Origin: Mycteria americana
Taxonomy: Eukaryota > Chordata > Aves > Ciconiiformes > Ciconiidae
Direction of reading: 5' to 3'
NCBI RefSeq assembly: GCF_035582795.1
Contig: NC_134366.1
Coordinates: 7,112,828 to 7,176,827 of the forward strand
DNA length: 64,000 bases
The notes beneath the pieces were generated by a model. That model had not been told where the DNA came from. It worked only from the letters and a program-made list of their open reading frames with translations, and did not search any database. A program made the position numbers and the translations under genes. Positions 28,501-39,570 of this stretch are shown here, one piece after another; within the stretch, counting starts at the first letter, position 1; every line of letters starts with the position of its first letter.

Positions 28501-31500
28501 CAGAATCTCAGTTGCAAGGCCTCATCTAAGTGATGCATATGGGATATCAGCAAACAACTGCTTTTGAAATTAATGGAGCACAGACATTCCAATACCCTAT
28601 ATAGTTTTGAGAAACCCACATTACCGCTGTATTGCACTGTTTCTAAAACATATCAATAAATGATTGAATAGGTGCCTACACATCAGCAAAACCCACTAAC
28701 TCTCTGCTTAGATACTGTCATGTATTATAGAAGTCAGAAAACAGTTTTACTGCAGACTGTGAACAGACATTTAATAGATCTCTCTTCGTAAATAAAACAA
28801 ATTATTTTAAAATTATACTTTTTCATGTGTAGGCAAGATGTAACATCTCTACTGAACTTGTCCCAACTAATATTGAACATTTTGTAATTTTGCATGTACT
28901 AGGTTGTTTAACTTTGTTTTATCAAGCTACAATATGAATTTTAAATAAATAAATGACGTATGACCACTGCACTGTTAACCCAGCAACATATATACATACC
29001 TGATAAGTAACACTCCTCTTTCCATCATCATTTGTCTGAGGCAAGGTCAGAGGTCCAGAAACTACCCAAACATCCTCAAATCTCTCGGTCAATTCCCGAC
29101 AATACATTTCCATTCTGGAACATATTTGTCAGATAGCATAAAGTCAACTGGGAAAACTTAACATAATAATCTTTGAAACATAGTGTGAAGGGCAAGATGA
29201 ACTACTGACAGCTTGGGAGCATTTTTCCAAACTCATATGACTGACTCACAAGCCAAAGTACGTAAAACGCAGGCCCAAGTCACTGGCCCCAGGTTCACTT
29301 AGTTACAGATAGGCATGTGTTATCGCACACATTTGAAAACAGTTTCTGTAGCCTTACTACCTGTCCTGAAGATCTGAATTTCCTGAAAATCTGAGTTCTC
29401 TACTTACTCCCACACTTGACACTAGAAAGATACTGTTGATGGTCACTTGGGATTAGTAAGAGTCTTGTTTTAAACAGCACGTTGTGGCATTCTTCGAAAG
29501 GTTCTACCATATTACTGGATTTGTACGTTCCTCCCCAAGGAATCAATGTCCTGTAACAGACAGCTCTTTCCATAGCTCAAAGTACTTAGGAAACTTCTAC
29601 GTGCCAGTCCCACTACGTCTACTTATTGGGTTTTTTTATATAAAACTGTTTAAAAATAAAGTAGTAACTCCAGAAACACTAACATTATTTTTGCCTTTTA
29701 AACTAATTGATTCAGTTTATAGCATAAAATATTTCTCCAAATAAGGAGGTTTCTGGATCATGCCTATTTTACATAAAACAAAAGATTATAGCCAGTCTTT
29801 GATCTAACACCCCAAGTGTTACAGAAATCACACACAGTGAGCACCCACTGGTCCTTTACTAAAGATAGAGTTGCACTTCACTCAAATGGACAAACAGAAC
29901 AGAACACGAGACAGATGAGCCCAGCTAATCTGGCTGCCTCTAAAAGGGGGAGATTTCACCCCCTTCTCTGTCTCATCCCTGCTCCTCATACCTCTCACCT
30001 GGGCCACCTTTAGCACTCTTCATCTGTCACTAACCCTGAACAAAACCAGTCCTTTTTCTGTGCTGGATTAGTGAGTTAAATCAGCTCACGCAAATCAGAA
30101 TGAGCAGGAATGAGCCCCACAAATCAGAATTAGCAGGAACAAGCCCTTTCTTCTTTGGTAATAGTGAACTGCCATATGATACGCCAAAGCATTGACCACA
30201 CACTAATTTTTTTCCTGCTGTCATCAGCTTTGCTTCCAAGCAGCTCAGGTCCTCAGGCTGTCTCATGGCAAGCAATACAAACACCACCTGGCACAAGGAA
30301 AGAATGGGAATAAATGCAGCTAGGGAGCAAACTGCTTTTGGTGGCAGCAGGGACAGAGATCAGATTACAGTGACCATGAAATCGCACTCAAAACAAGACA
30401 GAAAATTACAGTTAAACATCAGGAAAGAAAAATGCATGCATGTTGGTGGGAAAAGAATGAGGAATAACTACTAAGGTGCAGTTAGAGCACACCACTGAAC
30501 CAATCTAATAGCTTACTATCTAATAGCTTGCTGAATGACGCAGTCCTGCTCTCCCCTTTCCTACTGCTCCCCTTCACTGCCCCAGCTGAACAGTCCTACT
30601 CCATCTTCCGTGTTGGCTTTGTCACTCATCTCACCAGCTGATCCAATTTTCTAATCTGGCAGAAACATAACCAAGCAAAACAAAATGCGTATCAGTTTAA
30701 CCGGGTTAGCAAGTGGAACTGACTCGCTGCAGTCAGGCTACTATCAGAGCTGGAACTGGGAAAGCAGCAAAAACACATGGCTGGAGAGTGAATTACTACT
30801 TTAAAAAGCAACAGACTGTTAAACTGACTAAACTGTATTGTCTACCTGCACCTCAGAAGACAATTCAAGAAGCAAGCAACGAAAAAAAGAGGAAGGAAAA
30901 GAGTACTGAAGCCAGGAATGAATACAACATATGTGAAACATGGTATCCTTAAAACAATTTATCATTAAACAAGTGGCACAAATACCTTGTTTGTGTATTT
31001 AAACTGTGGGGATAGGGTGCTGGGGTTGGGAGAAAGTGATAATAGCTGCTTAAACTGTGGGGCCGATAGTGCCAGGGGAAATTTTCAAACACTCCCCATG
31101 ATTTCCTGATTAGGCAGAGATCCCACTCAAGGGAAATAAACAGGGTTTCCAACCTTTAATTGGTACAAATGCCTAGCTTTACTATAAGGAAATTTTATGC
31201 TCAAATACTTGAGGTATTAAAACAATACAAAAAAACCCTCTTAAAATGTTATCGCATTTTATTTGTCTCTAAAACAGTATAAACTTACTGTATGTCTCAT
31301 ATGATTTGATATGCATTCTTGTAAAACTGGAAAGCAGTGTGCAGGTGAATGATGATGCATTTTTGACAGACTTTTAGTACAATACCGTACATAATTTTGC
31401 TAACCTTCCCTTGAGCGAACCCTGCGAAATTCATCATTTTCCCCTCCTGTTTCTGAGTCTTAACATTCTGTAAGTCCTATGCAAGAAGCACTGGATGAAT

Positions 31501-34500
31501 GTTACTTTTATTAATGTTCTTCCCTGCTCAAAGGAAGGAAAGAATAAAAATCCTACGTGAAGGAAGTTTAAATTTATCAACCACTCACTTCACCTCAAAG
31601 CCGATCCAGCTGGCGTTCACAAGTGACAGAGAACCTGCCTGACTGCTGCTTGGAAGCCAGCACTCGAAGAAATACCTAAGACCTGAAGTAGTCACGACTC
31701 AGAGGGGAGCACTCAGTTCTCTGATTCAAAGTGAATCAATGTCCACGTACAGAGATGTGAACACTCTCACACTGGAAGCGCTTTTTTGAGGAAGAGATGT
31801 TAAAGCAAGATCTAAACCCTTTCCTTGTTTCTACTGAATTTCCCTTAAGGACAGAGATGTTAGGCCTGGTACCTTTACCCACATCAGCCAGAAGAAGTAA
31901 TTTTATCTATTCTAAAATAAACGTCCTCTACAGCTTGACTGAATACAGAACTAAAGTAGTCATTATGCTGTTCTTGCACTGTGAGGAATGAGCTGCCTTT
32001 CATTTCACAGAAAGCTGCTATGATCTCTACAGATAGCCTATAAAGTGCTCTAAAATACTTTGATGTGAAGAAGCTTTAATAATATAGCATTTTTTATTTG
32101 TGTCACTGCCTGATATTTTTCACTTAGTTTACTTACAAGTAATTTCTCACCTGTTCCAAAATCCAGCATTATTTTCGTAATTTTGAGGCACGATGTTAGA
32201 CAGATAAAACGTTTCGGCCATAGCTCTCTGCATAGAGAAAGAAAATAATATAATTCCATTGAAACATTTACAAGCTGAAAACATATTTTAGAAGTTTTTG
32301 GATCAGAATCCACTTCCAGTTTAGTCTTAACATTATCAACACAAAAGGTCTGACTTAGGTTTTATCTGAATATCTACAAAATTAATTTGGATTAAGAGGT
32401 GCATAACTGAGGTGCAAACCTTGCAAAATGTATCTACATTTTTTTTTTCTTTTTGACAGAAACATAGCACAAGAATGTCCAATTCTAGAGGCACAGGAAT
32501 TACTATGTCACCCAGTGTCAGTTTTTGTAACACCTTTGGAAGCAACTAGCCACTCTTCTTTTTGAATGGGAAGGATGCTTTCACCCATGCTTTTCAATTA
32601 TTTGACTGCCTAATGGCTAGCTTTTTCTTTCCCTTACAAGAAAAGGCTTTATTAAAAATATTCATCAATATTTTACAAATACATAACATGCAGGTGATTA
32701 AATGATTTATGAGACCATAATGATCAAACACCTACATATCTGCTTAATTTTATCTTTAAAAAGTGTCATAAATCTCTCTGAACTGAAGCCCACATGTCTC
32801 CAGATGCAAAGGACCTGGCGCTAAAAAGCACACATATGCAAGCAAATACGGGAGAAAAAATTTCCAAGATCTTAACCCAGAACCTTCACAGGTCCTGCAC
32901 TTGTCAATATTTTTCACATACTACTTCTTCAAAGTGAAGGGGCTGACAGAACTCCTTAGGATAATAAGAAAACACTACCTGCACTAATTAAACTGTGAAA
33001 TTAAATTTTTATAACCCTGTATTGGAAAGATTGTATCATCTCACCACATTTCAAGCCAGGTCCAGGATCTCTCTGCACAGGTAGCTCACCAGCAAAAACT
33101 CCCCAGATGTCACAAATAAATAACCACAAAGACACTTTTAGTAGAAATAAAATGACTGGTTCTTTCATCCACCACATGCCACTGCGCTGTCACTCTGCCC
33201 CACTGCATACTATTCTGCCTGGCAGAAATACAAATTCAAACTGCTTCTTAATTGACAAATTGCTGCATTAGGCACATTTCACAGGAGGATCCAATAAATC
33301 CAAGGCTGCTTTGTTAGTCAGCCAAGGCATTAGGGCATGCTTTTCTTACAGATCAAATAAATGGCAGGTGAAGACATTTTATAGACTGAAAGAACTATGG
33401 CAAAAGAAGGTTCTAATTTACCTCATACACATTGCCAGAAAGAAAAAAGCCTTTTAAATCATCCAGGCAATCCCCTTGCCAATACAGAACAGTACTTAAC
33501 AGCATCTTTGCTTTGCCCAATCTAGCTTTAAACATCTCAGCACCTGTTGGCCAGAATGAAGTCATTGTTCCCTGTCTCCCTTTAACTGAGCTTCAGAAGA
33601 CACTTTCGAGGTTTGTTTGGTGAAGGTTATCATCCTCATTTTACAGGTAGAAAATGTGACACGCAAGAGGTTGAGAAGACTTGCTTAACACTATACTGTA
33701 CAAGATATACTCACATCATCTCTGCCAAACAAGCTAACCTAGGTGTGATTTAATGAAGAGAGGTATGGCACTAGAGGATGCACCTGATTTAGATGACTGA
33801 AGTAGACTGTGAGAGCATCCTACAGTGCTCAGTCAGGAATAGACCTTGTAACTCCAAGTCCAGGTCTGTGCATTAATAATGAGATCATGTTCCGTCTCAA
33901 AACAAACTGCAAAAGGAACATTACACATTACTTTTAAGGTCTTTTGACCCTTTCCAACTGATAAACACAAATTAAAAAGAAAGAAAAAAAAATCCTACTG
34001 TTGAAAATTTGTTATCTCCCGCTGGTGCCATGTGTCCTCGTGACCATCCGCTCCCAAGGTAGTCTTCATTGACAGCACTAAACATTAGAGGGATGTTAGG
34101 ATCTGGTCTGAATTTACAGTGTCTTCGGTCTGCATTGCCTGAGGAGTAACACACTAAATTGTTAGGTTATCATTAAACCATCATAACAAGACAAAAATAA
34201 CTGGTTCTGTCATATCTTGCCAAATGACCCATGCTTAAGCATTCAACACATTAATCTAAAATTGGGTATTTTTCTCCTCAACCACAAAAAAGAATAATTC
34301 TGCTTAAATATCTGTGCTCCAGTTCTAAATTCTTCCCCACTATATGCTAGAAATTCTAACATGCTTACTGTTTTATAGAGAAAAACAAAAACAAAATACT
34401 TTTGCCTTGTCATAAATGCAGATTAATATTAAAGGCAAGATTGCTAAAGATATAAACCAGTATAGAATCCCTTTTTAGGACAATGAAGATATACAGATCT

Positions 34501-37500
34501 TTACCAGCTGCAATTCCATTTTTATGTTTGAGCCACTACAAGTATTTCTCCTTTTCCCAAGTCTGGAAGTGGAATGGGTGTATCTTGATGAAGTTACACT
34601 TGCTAAAATAAAACTTTCTCTTGAATGGGTTTATTAAGTCATTAGTTCTTCATGGGCACAGAAATAAGTGTAGAGCTTTCCTGTTCCTTTCCAAGATTCC
34701 CCTTCTGCCTTTCCAGACATTTGGGAATTGTGCACAAAAGTAACTAGGCCTAAAGTCTTCTGGTAGACAAAAACATTTTGGGGGGAGGGTTGTGGGAGGA
34801 GCTAACTTAACTGTTGCAGAGATGGCAGCCCATTCTAAGCTGCTGTCTTTGCTGGGGAGCTTGTGCCTTCTTCCCAGGTTTACTGACCATACACCTGTAT
34901 TTGTGTCCTTGCACTGTGCAAAGTCCCAGTCAACTCTGTGGAAAAGAAATTACTCTGAGTGGGTTGCAACTTTGAGACCACTTCATCCCAAACACTGACT
35001 GCTTCCTTGGAAAAGCAACGGCCAGAAGAGACTTGCATGAATTAATCTGGCACTGACAACCTCCAATAAGACACCATCTTTCTTAAGAGAATAGCCAGGG
35101 ACCCAAGAACATCCATAGTTAAGGAAGGTACTCCAGAGAAGCAGCGGAGGCACGCGCAAGGGTTGACACAGCTGTGCCTGTGCAATGGCTCCACGCAGGC
35201 AGCGGCACAGTGTGCAGCTGGAAAATAACTGGCTTAGAGCACCATCACTGTTGTCCACAACTTTTTTTCCCAAATGCCAATATAATTCAAAGTATCTACA
35301 GCATACTGATTTTTTTCTTTATAAAATTCAGGGTGTCCTCTTAGGCATAATTTGACAGATGCAATATACAGGACCATTATATAGTCTCTTTTCATTTAAG
35401 CATGAATCAGGGCCTGCACACACCAGAGAGAATTATCCTCAAACTTGGTACTTTATAAAGCAGTTCCTGTTGCAACACAACATGAGGGGCAATTTTCAAC
35501 AGCAATCACTGCTAGTTGTTAAAATTATTCTTTCTTCTGTAGCTGACTGTGCATACACACACAAACTGCATGCACTCTGCCTTTTTTGTCACGTCAATGT
35601 TATCACTGAGCACATATGCACCCTGCGCTTCCTTGTGCTCCGTACTGAGAACAAAGTGTGGTACACGCTCTCCACTTGGGAGCTCTCTGAAGAACCCAAG
35701 AATATGCAAGGACCACAAGGAAGAAGGGAAGGGGTGGAAAATGAGCATGCATATGGATAATGTATCTCTTGGAAACCAGTGCCTGTAAGCAATTTCCTCT
35801 TCTTTGCTGACCATCTGTGCATAGGTCCATGGAGATGATGTCAAAACAGAGTTGGTCAGAGCATCTTTATGCACTGCAGGTAGAAGGAAGGAGCTTCACT
35901 TTTCTTTTCTTTTTTGGTAAAGCATGTGACATACTTTAACACAGGATTGATGCTTAAGAAGCAACACTGACAAGTTTATCAGCATGCAAAACAACAGAAT
36001 TCTTATTTTTAAAAAAATCGTATTTAATCTCAGTATTTAAGACAATGTGGAATTTATCAGTTAAACTCGAAAAATGGAAAATATACCCTCATTTACTCTC
36101 TGTTCACTCCTTTGATAAAATCAGATAATTTCTTCTGTAATCAGATTTGTACATCTCATTTACATGTAATGCTAATTTCTTTCCACCATGTTTTTTAAGC
36201 ATTTAAGTTCTTACTTATCAATAAACTAATTTTTTTTTACATCACATGGTTTCAAAACTCCAGTACATGAAAGGTTTTTGTGACTTTCCCTGAACAACAC
36301 AGTTCCACCTCAAATCTCAATTAGAGTAGCTATCAGACATAAATTAGAGCTGAATGCCTCAAGATGCTTAATTTCAACTTGCAGGTTAGTTGTATCTGAT
36401 CATTTGGAACACATTTTAACAATTCAGCTGTTAAGGCCCACTTGAAAGTAAGCCTGGAATTACTGCTTTCTTCTCAGAAAGAAGTGGAATCAACGATGCT
36501 ACTTAGGGGTTGGTTATAAATATTTTCAGGATCACGCTTTTAATTTTGAAAGGTAATTTGAAGACAGTGATTAAGATATATTTAGAGGGCTACTGCGTTC
36601 ATAAAACACTTTACAATTATTCAGTTACCTCCATTACTAATAATTTGCCTTATAAAAGCTGAACTAATGCTATAAACTTAATTTACAATGACTGTATACC
36701 ACTTATATTTCATTCACCACTGACAGCAAAATATCACCGAGCCTCTGCCTTGCATAAAGAACAGGCGAGAGAGTATTAGATAATGCGCATCAGAAAATAC
36801 AACAAAACTGCATCAAAGTAAATAATGGCTGCAGTGAGTAAGTATGCCCTATCTAGCTTTGAACAATTACAACTGTTGATGCCCTTTGCTCCGTTTTTAT
36901 CTCAGAAATGGACATTCATCTTTTCCTCCCAATTCTGAGCAAGATCTGTAGATGAAACAGTCTGGCCACTAAAGGCACTGACTCCACAAGCATTCACACA
37001 TATGGGGCAGTACCTAAACTGACATAAATTGGCCCACAGAACTAGCTACACAAGTGAAGGAGGCACAAGCAATTTTTATGCACTTGAGCAATAACACTGA
37101 ACTTTGCAGGTCTGAATCGGGTGAAGAAAAGTTTAATTTTCAATTTTTCATCTTCTCTCCATTCATATTTAAAAGAGGTAAGTTCAGCTTCCCTCCTGCA
37201 ACATGACTTACAGTGTTTACACTGACACAGCTATATTGATCTGGTGCCTACAGACTATTTCATAAATTCATAACAGACATTTCTCACAGAAGGTAGCTCT
37301 AGTTCTTCTTCGTTCTTCCCTTTCGTACTCAGCCCTTGGTCCAAGTGTGTCTTGCAGGCCTCAGGATGTTGTACGTTCAATACCAGACTAGTCCCAACAA
37401 GAGAAAAAATACTGAAGAGGCCTGCCACCCTGCAGTGACATCTCTTTTAAATCACTGGCAACATCAGCCTTAATACTGTCATGAAACTGACATCCACCCA

Positions 37501-39300
37501 GAGGCCTGCTGCCTCCAGTGGGATTGTGAATGGGTGGAAAAATCCATACCTGGAGACCACTATAGGATTTTTCTCCCTGCCTGCTCCTGGGTCCACCTTC
37601 TGTGAACTGTAAAGCCCATTCTGGGTGCCATAAGTGTAAGAAAATAAACACCTACATACCCAGTGTCTTCTGTTTTGAAATATGTTCAATCACCCATCTA
37701 GGCACCCGTTTCGCCTGGTCATAAGACAGTGCATGATTTGTGTAATGTCTGGTCTCTGTTCCAGCTTCAGGGAATCCATATTTTTCCAGCAGAGATTCTT
37801 CTACTGGTTCTAAGGAGAAAAATAAACAGAAAGCCATCCAAAGATGAAGTGTGATCAGAAACAAGACAGTAAGAAAAGCATCTTCGTGGATGTAAACATA
37901 CTGTATAGAGACCTACTTGAAGTTACTGCCACAATTAAGACCTAAAAGAATATTAAAAGAGACCTATCCAGTGAAACTCCCTTCTATCAAAAAAGTGGTG
38001 CTTTTCATCATGTTCTCACATGAGGATCTCAGCTCTGGGACTAACTCATCCACTCCAATGCCTACACACATCTACCTAGCAATCGCTCTGGGGTGGCCTT
38101 CAGAAGAAAAGCTATCAGATATTTAGGGACAAATCAGGCAACAAGGAATTATGGACACAGGACATCAACACACACATTTCACCCTTGAGAGCTGGAAATC
38201 GCACTCCTCCTCACAAACTGAGATGTACGAGTTGAGCACAAGTGTGAGTCCTGCCCTCACTGGGAACGCTTACACTCTGCTGAATGAATGAAAGCTTCAC
38301 TTTGAGATTGTTTTTTTTTGCAAGGAACATTTTTCGCTCATGGATGAATATTTACAGCCGTCTTACTGACTTCCTCATCCTCCAGCCATTTGTTCGACAG
38401 CAACTCGCGTTTTTAGAGCTCCTCTTCCTGTGCTTTCTAACACTTTGATACTTTTAAAGCCTTCAGGCTGCAGAGAAAACCATTCATTCCCACCAGGCCC
38501 TGGTGGCCCCCAACAGCCCCCTCCCCATACCTCACACCCCTGCCAGCCCCCACGGCGAGAGGGCCAGGGCCTTCCCAAGCGAACAGCCACCACTTGTGCT
38601 GGCCTTGTCTCCCCAGGGAAGCAACAGCTGAAATTTAGCTATGACCTGACCTGAACTGTGTGTTTAAAAGTAAACATATATATACATATGCGTGCATATA
38701 TTATGCGGACATTAAGCAGATCACACAGGGCAACTGCTCTCTGCTCCCCACTGTGACACGGGACGTTTGCAGCCATCGTGGCAGCCACACGAAACCACTC
38801 TCCTCGCATGCCACCAACATTTCGGTGTGAGCAGGTGCAGCAAGGGGAAGCTGCGTTTTTAATGCAAGTTACAGCCCAGCATCCCCAAATAACCTCTTCC
38901 CCCCTCAGCCCAGCGCAGGTACTCGGGGAACTCCCAGCCCTCCCGGCCCCCTTTGAGCACGCCGATATGGAGGCAGCGGGGAGAAGGCTGCTCTGAGGGG
39001 AGGGAGCAGGTTTAGGGGCTGGGGGGGCGTCTGTGGGGGATCGGAGCCACGCTGAGGCACCGCCGTCCCCGCCTCGCTGAGGCACCGCCGCTCCCGCCCC
39101 GCGGAGCCACGGGGCCGCCGCGCCCGGCCTCCGCTCTGCCCGCGGCTCTTACCCTCCGGCAAGGCTCGCCCAGGCACCAGCTCCGGCTGGTTCTGGCTGC
39201 CGAGGAGCCGCCACGCAGTCCAACACGACGCGGCGGCGACCGTCACGGCCCCGCAGACGAAGCCGCCCAGAAAGCGGCGGTGGCGGGGGAAGGCCACCAT
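15747..39300 (-). CDS. EXOG: EXOG, mitochondrial exo/endonuclease G-like (complete, six exons)
   Basis: The CDS joins 39300-39153, 37809-37660, 34138-33999, 32227-32151, 29114-29000 and 16208-15747 (1092 nt, 363 aa; human is 368 aa). All introns are GT-AG and the phases close without a frameshift. EXOG is a DNA/RNA non-specific ββα-metal nuclease of the EndoG family. It is anchored in the mitochondrial inner membrane and trims 5' ends during mtDNA repair. Visible features are a basic and hydrophobic N terminus (residues 5-27), the SRGHMAPAG catalytic motif with His135, and the metal-site Asn166 in NNAGFWN. Glu174 lies in MEMYC, and the EXOG-specific C-terminal Wing region is rich in Lys and Glu. 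The start at 39300 has an optimal Kozak context (GCCGCCATGG). An in-frame ATG at 39411 would add 37 residues of low-complexity sequence and is less likely. It lies head-to-tail downstream of ACVR2B, as in mammals. The identification is secure. Confidence 0.96.
16308..16948 (-). mobile_element. Solo LTR of an endogenous retrovirus (minus orientation)
   Basis: Read on the minus strand it starts TGTCCTGGTTTCAGCTGGG at 16948. It has a TATATAAACTGGGAGG promoter box near 16685-16692 and an AAT/AGT microsatellite. It ends near 16310 with a degraded terminus (AAACCCTGAC). I recognise the overall sequence from memory as a widespread avian ERV LTR; I cannot name the family precisely. A 5-bp AAGGA at 16303-16307 and 16948-16952 could be the target-site duplication. 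No internal retroviral genes are present, so it is a solo LTR. It lies in EXOG intron 5 in sense with EXOG. Confidence 0.85.
16457..16548. repeat. Compound (AAT)n-(AGT)n-(AAT)n microsatellite
   Basis: About 15 AAT units (16457-16500) are followed by about 6.7 GTA units (16501-16520) and then about 9 AAT units (16521-16547). It lies inside the first solo LTR. Its length makes it a likely polymorphic marker. Confidence 0.97.
17026..17609 (+). mobile_element. Second, related solo LTR (plus orientation)
   Basis: It begins TGTATTGCGTTTTGCTGCG at 17026 and ends CCAAGGTCAACCCACCACA at 17609, keeping TG...CA ends. It shares a terminal block (GGAGTTAATTTTC), the AGCCAGGACAGCTGACCC block, an AATAAAAGC box near 17294-17301 and the CCCACGAGTTTT block with the neighbouring LTR. 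Those blocks occur there in the opposite orientation, so the two are head-to-head. No clear target-site duplication is visible. It is diverged and appears solo, antisense to EXOG. Confidence 0.8.
19496..19560. repeat. T/G-rich low-complexity tract
   Basis: Runs of T separated by G or GG, ending in about 19 consecutive T. It lies in EXOG intron 5. Confidence 0.85.
24165..24232. repeat. Purine-rich then poly-C tract
   Basis: A GAAA/AAAG-rich stretch (24165-24203) is followed by CCCCTCCCCCCCCCCCC (about 24210-24226). It lies in EXOG intron 5. Confidence 0.8.
29000..29114 (-). CDS. EXOG: EXOG exon 5
   Basis: This 115-nt exon completes Arg172 and encodes residues 173-210 (MEMYCRELTERFEDVWVVSG, then PLTLPQTNDDGKRSVTYQ). 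Glu174 corresponds to the third catalytic or metal-site residue in human EXOG. Residue 173 is Met, where human has Ile. The acceptor is TTCCAG|A and the donor is CAG|GTATGT, phase 0. Confidence 0.95.
29115..32150 (-). other. EXOG: EXOG intron 4
   Basis: This is a 3.0-kb GT-AG intron (donor GTGAGA). It contains a two-copy 29-bp tandem duplication near 30092. I see no recognisable mobile element or RNA gene. Confidence 0.85.
30092..30149. repeat. Two-copy 29-bp tandem duplication
   Basis: The units start AAATCAGAATGAGCAGGAA (30092) and AAATCAGAATTAGCAGGAA (30121). They differ at a few positions. The duplication lies in EXOG intron 4. Confidence 0.85.
32151..32227 (-). CDS. EXOG: EXOG exon 4
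   Basis: This short 77-nt exon encodes residues 147-171 plus two bases. It reads RAMAETFYLSNIVPQ, then NYENNAGFWN. It carries the conserved NIVPQ strand and the metal-coordinating Asn (residue 166). The acceptor is GCAG|AGAG and the donor is CAG|GTGAGA. The phases on both sides match the neighbouring exons. Confidence 0.95.
32228..33998 (-). other. EXOG: EXOG intron 3
   Basis: This is a 1.8-kb AT-rich GT-AG intron (donor GTAGGA). Nothing else is recognised in it. Confidence 0.85.
33999..34138 (-). CDS. EXOG: EXOG exon 3 (catalytic His exon)
   Basis: This 140-nt exon covers residues 100-146. It contains NADRRHCKFRPDPNIP and then GSGWSRGHMAPAGDNKFST. The His of SRGH (residue 135, human His140) is the general base of the EndoG-family ββα-metal site. 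The acceptor is CTCAG|GCAA and the donor is ACA|GTAGGA, a usable but weaker donor. Confidence 0.96.
34139..37659 (-). other. EXOG: EXOG intron 2
   Basis: This is a 3.5-kb GT-AG intron (donor GTATGT). Several open frames of up to 133 codons exist around 35.3-35.9 kb on both strands. They overlap each other and resemble no known family; I see nothing functional. Confidence 0.8.
37660..37809 (-). CDS. EXOG: EXOG exon 2
   Basis: This 150-nt exon begins in codon 50 and ends after the first base of codon 100. It carries the conserved segment TNHALSYDQAKRVPRW, the start of the nuclease domain. The acceptor is TTAG|AACC behind a T-rich tract and the donor is G|GTATGT. Confidence 0.96.
37810..39152 (-). 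other. EXOG: EXOG intron 1
   Basis: This is a 1.3-kb GT-AG intron (donor GTAAGA). The part near exon 1 is GC-rich and belongs to the promoter CpG block; the remainder is ordinary. Confidence 0.85.
39153..39300 (-). CDS. EXOG: EXOG exon 1 coding part
   Basis: This 148-nt segment encodes residues 1-49 plus one base. It begins MVAFPRHRRFLGGFVCGAV, an Arg-containing N terminus followed by a hydrophobic stretch that fits the family's mitochondrial targeting and membrane anchor. The donor is GG|GTAAGA. The exon sits in a CpG-rich block. This N-terminal part is the least conserved portion of EXOG, so its assignment rests on phase, on the CpG island and on the RRFL-GF-GAV pattern shared with the human protein. 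Confidence 0.9.
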
Positions 39301-39403
39301 GGCGGCGGGCCGGCGCGGAGGGGGGGGGGTGACCGCGGCGCCGCGCTGCGCCGCAGCGCCCCCTGCCGGCCCGCCCGCGGCGGCGCGGGCGCCTGGCTGC
39401 CAT
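39153..39403 (-). other. Overlapping upstream ORF candidate at the EXOG start
   Basis: An ATG with A at 39403 has the context GCCGCCATGG, the same as the EXOG ATG at 39300. It lies 103 nt upstream and in another frame. It reads open through exon 1. In the spliced message it continues about 14 codons into exon 2 before TGA, giving about 97 codons rich in Arg, Gly and Pro. It matters only if transcription starts upstream of 39403. No family is recognised, and it could be chance in a GC-rich block. Confidence 0.35.
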
Positions 39404-39570
39404 GGCGGCATCGCCTCAGCGTGGCGGCCTCGCCGCGGGGAAACGACACGCGGGGAACGAGCGAAGCGGGATTTTCCCGAGCGCCGTGACAGAGGGAGAG
39501 CGAAGGCGTGGGGCTTGGCCTCACGGGGACTACAGGGACCGCCCGGAGAGGGGTGGCTAAACTAGTCCCC

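Larger units (their letters stand above)
16209..28999 (-). other. EXOG: EXOG intron 5 (12.8 kb)
   Basis: This is a GT-AG intron between exons 5 and 6 (donor GTATGT). Besides the two solo LTRs near its 3' end it is mostly AT-rich unique-looking sequence. It includes a T/G-rich run at 19496-19560, a GC-rich patch at about 19970-20410 and a purine/poly-C stretch at 24165-24232. No further exon is supported. Confidence 0.85.
38990..39570 (-). promoter_or_regulatory. EXOG: CpG-rich promoter and 5' end of EXOG
   Basis: This block is dense in CpG and GC-rich while its surroundings are AT-rich. It spans EXOG exon 1, its start codon and the upstream 250 bp. I see no TATA box, which fits a housekeeping CpG-island promoter. 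A run of C on the transcript strand lies just upstream of the start codon (about 39319-39329). The transcription start cannot be placed from sequence alone. Confidence 0.8.
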
